Shown piece by piece: positions 5,656 to 6,147 of a stretch of DNA of 6,147 nt. The notes under the pieces were generated by a model, which saw only the letters and a list, made by a program, of their open reading frames with translations, had not been told where the DNA came from and did not search any database. Within the stretch, counting starts at the first letter, position 1; each line of letters starts with the position of its first letter. This DNA is from a bacterium (lineage in GTDB: Bacteria > Chloroflexota > Dormibacteria > UBA8260 > Bog-877): contig JAKABA010000231.1 of assembly GCA_021802115.1 (NCBI GenBank), forward strand, positions 1 to 6,147. Direction: 5' to 3'. The translations under genes were made by a program, and so were the position numbers.

Positions 5656-6079
5656 CCGGCAGAGGGCTGTGGACCCGCCGGCCGGCATCCTGCCCCGGAG
5701 TCCCCGGCCGACCCCGGCCCCCAGTTGCTGGGCAGGTGGCCGGTGGCGCGGCGTCGCTCGCCAGATCCCCAGAGTTGCGGCGGGTCCGTCGACGTGAGCG
5801 TCGAACTTCGAGCCCGTGGCCAACCAGGCGGGCCGATCGCCCCTTCCGCCCAATGCGTCACGAAGCCGTTCAACACCAAGGCGGGGCGGCACATCCTTGG
5901 TGGCCCGACCCTCGAAAAAATCATGGGGTTCTTCGGCTGATGGCCATCAAGAGCACCCGCCTGTACGCGAACAGCGCCGAGGGCGGTTTCGAGGGTGTTG
6001 CCGGTGGACAGAACACTAATCGGAAGTTTGAGCGAGTAGGCGAGTTCAGCTGAGTTCAGCCGGAGCTGCGGGGTTCTGT
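5656..6079. other. GC-rich stretch without a recognisable gene
   Basis: After the glycosylase stop the sequence stays GC-rich and open in several frames, but none gives a protein I recognise. A plus-strand frame ends at TGA 5938-5940 with the residues GRHILGGPTLEKIMGFFG. A 37-codon frame begins at ATG 5940 by a TGATG overlap and ends at 6053. Neither has a convincing ribosome binding site or family resemblance, so they may be decayed remnants. A perfect 10-bp palindrome GCCGGCCGGC is at 5677-5686. No clear terminator for the plus-strand pair is seen. Confidence 0.4.
6042..6060. repeat. Short tandem repeat of GAGTTCAGC
   Basis: The 9-mer GAGTTCAGC occurs at 6042-6050 and again at 6052-6060, one base apart. 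It sits 20 bases before the stop codon of the putative right-hand transposase fragment. It may belong to the end of that element or be a trace of its insertion. The repeat itself is directly visible; its meaning is inferred. Confidence 0.55.
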
Positions 6080-6080
6080 C
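6051..6080 (+). repeat. Candidate terminal inverted repeat of a right-hand IS
   Basis: Read inward (rightward), this segment starts TGAGTTCA, as the left candidate at 220 does on the minus strand, then CGG at the same distance and GGGTTC at 6071-6076. It immediately precedes the stop codon of the partial minus-strand frame. GTTCTGTC (6073-6080) is also the perfect inverse of GACAGAAC at 6007-6014, which may be chance. The boundary is uncertain. Confidence 0.28.
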
Positions 6081-6147
6081 TACTTGGTGGTGAGCTGGAC
6101 GCCGGCCAGGGCCAGGGCACGCGCCTGAGGCGTAGTGGGCTGGGTCA
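6080..6147 (-). CDS. Possible transposase C-terminus, cut by right window edge
   Basis: The minus strand reads through 21 codons to TAG (6082-6080), ending TPQARALALAGVQLTTK. The pattern 'TPxQxRALxLAGV' near a C-terminus reminds me of IS-encoded transposases, but this is too short to be sure. The 5' part lies beyond the window. If right, the gene block is flanked on both sides by IS elements with transposases pointing the same way. Short length means an open frame here could also be chance in GC-rich DNA. Confidence 0.3.
   Translation of the reverse strand, partial: TQPTTPQARALALAGVQLTTK

Noticed and set aside
4351..5892. Long 513-residue open frame on the minus strand opposite the glycosylase gene
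   Set aside because: It is antisense to a gene with verified catalytic and cluster motifs. Its product is Gly/Pro/Asp-rich without domain patterns, as expected of a GC-rich shadow frame.
6007..6080. 8-bp inverted pair GACAGAAC and GTTCTGTC as an attachment site or IS end
   Set aside because: The arms are 58 bases apart and not extended by further matches. An 8-bp pair at this distance is expected by chance often enough.
1..6147. CRISPR array, tRNA or rRNA genes
   Set aside because: I saw no regularly spaced repeats, no cloverleaf-like segment and no rRNA signature on either strand.

Overview
The window most likely comes from the accessory genome of a high-GC actinomycete (Streptomyces, Micromonospora or Frankia type). 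The reasons are GC-rich codon use, three GTG starts in one operon, a possible leaderless promoter, and protein families that are common there. This is inference; no rRNA or housekeeping marker is present.

Layout, left to right. (1) Positions 1-121, minus strand: the N-terminus of an IS1634-family transposase, cut by the window edge. About 370 bases without a convincing gene follow, containing a possible IS end and a GC-rich hairpin just past the next operon. (2) Positions 489-3711, minus strand: a compact three-gene operon, transcribed in the order XRE-type DNA-binding protein, soluble Hanks-type Ser/Thr protein kinase, 614-residue TPR-like protein. Both junctions are GTGA overlaps and all three genes start with GTG, so translational coupling is likely. 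(3) Positions 3712-3882: the divergent intergenic region. It holds a striking 38-bp two-layer palindrome next to the XRE start, overlapping a possible promoter, and probably the operator through which the XRE protein controls its own operon. (4) Positions 3883-5655, plus strand: a coupled pair, a DUF6884-like protein followed by a 433-residue protein. The latter joins an unrecognised N-terminal region to a complete HhH-GPD DNA glycosylase/lyase domain with a [4Fe-4S] cysteine motif. (5) Positions 5656-6079: GC-rich DNA without a recognisable gene, with short repeats, then a possible transposase C-terminus running off the right edge on the minus strand.

How it may work. The operon looks like a regulated signalling module: a regulator, a kinase and a TPR scaffold or sensor, probably cytosolic. 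The plus-strand pair looks like a DNA base-processing module: an Fe-S glycosylase/lyase with lysine and aspartate at the catalytic positions, and a partner whose motifs resemble YaaA-type (DUF328) proteins. Head-to-head placement, operon compactness and a nearby IS suggest a mobile accessory locus, possibly a defence or DNA-modification system. I know of no named system with this gene set. The two arms differ visibly in base composition, so they may instead be unrelated modules placed side by side.
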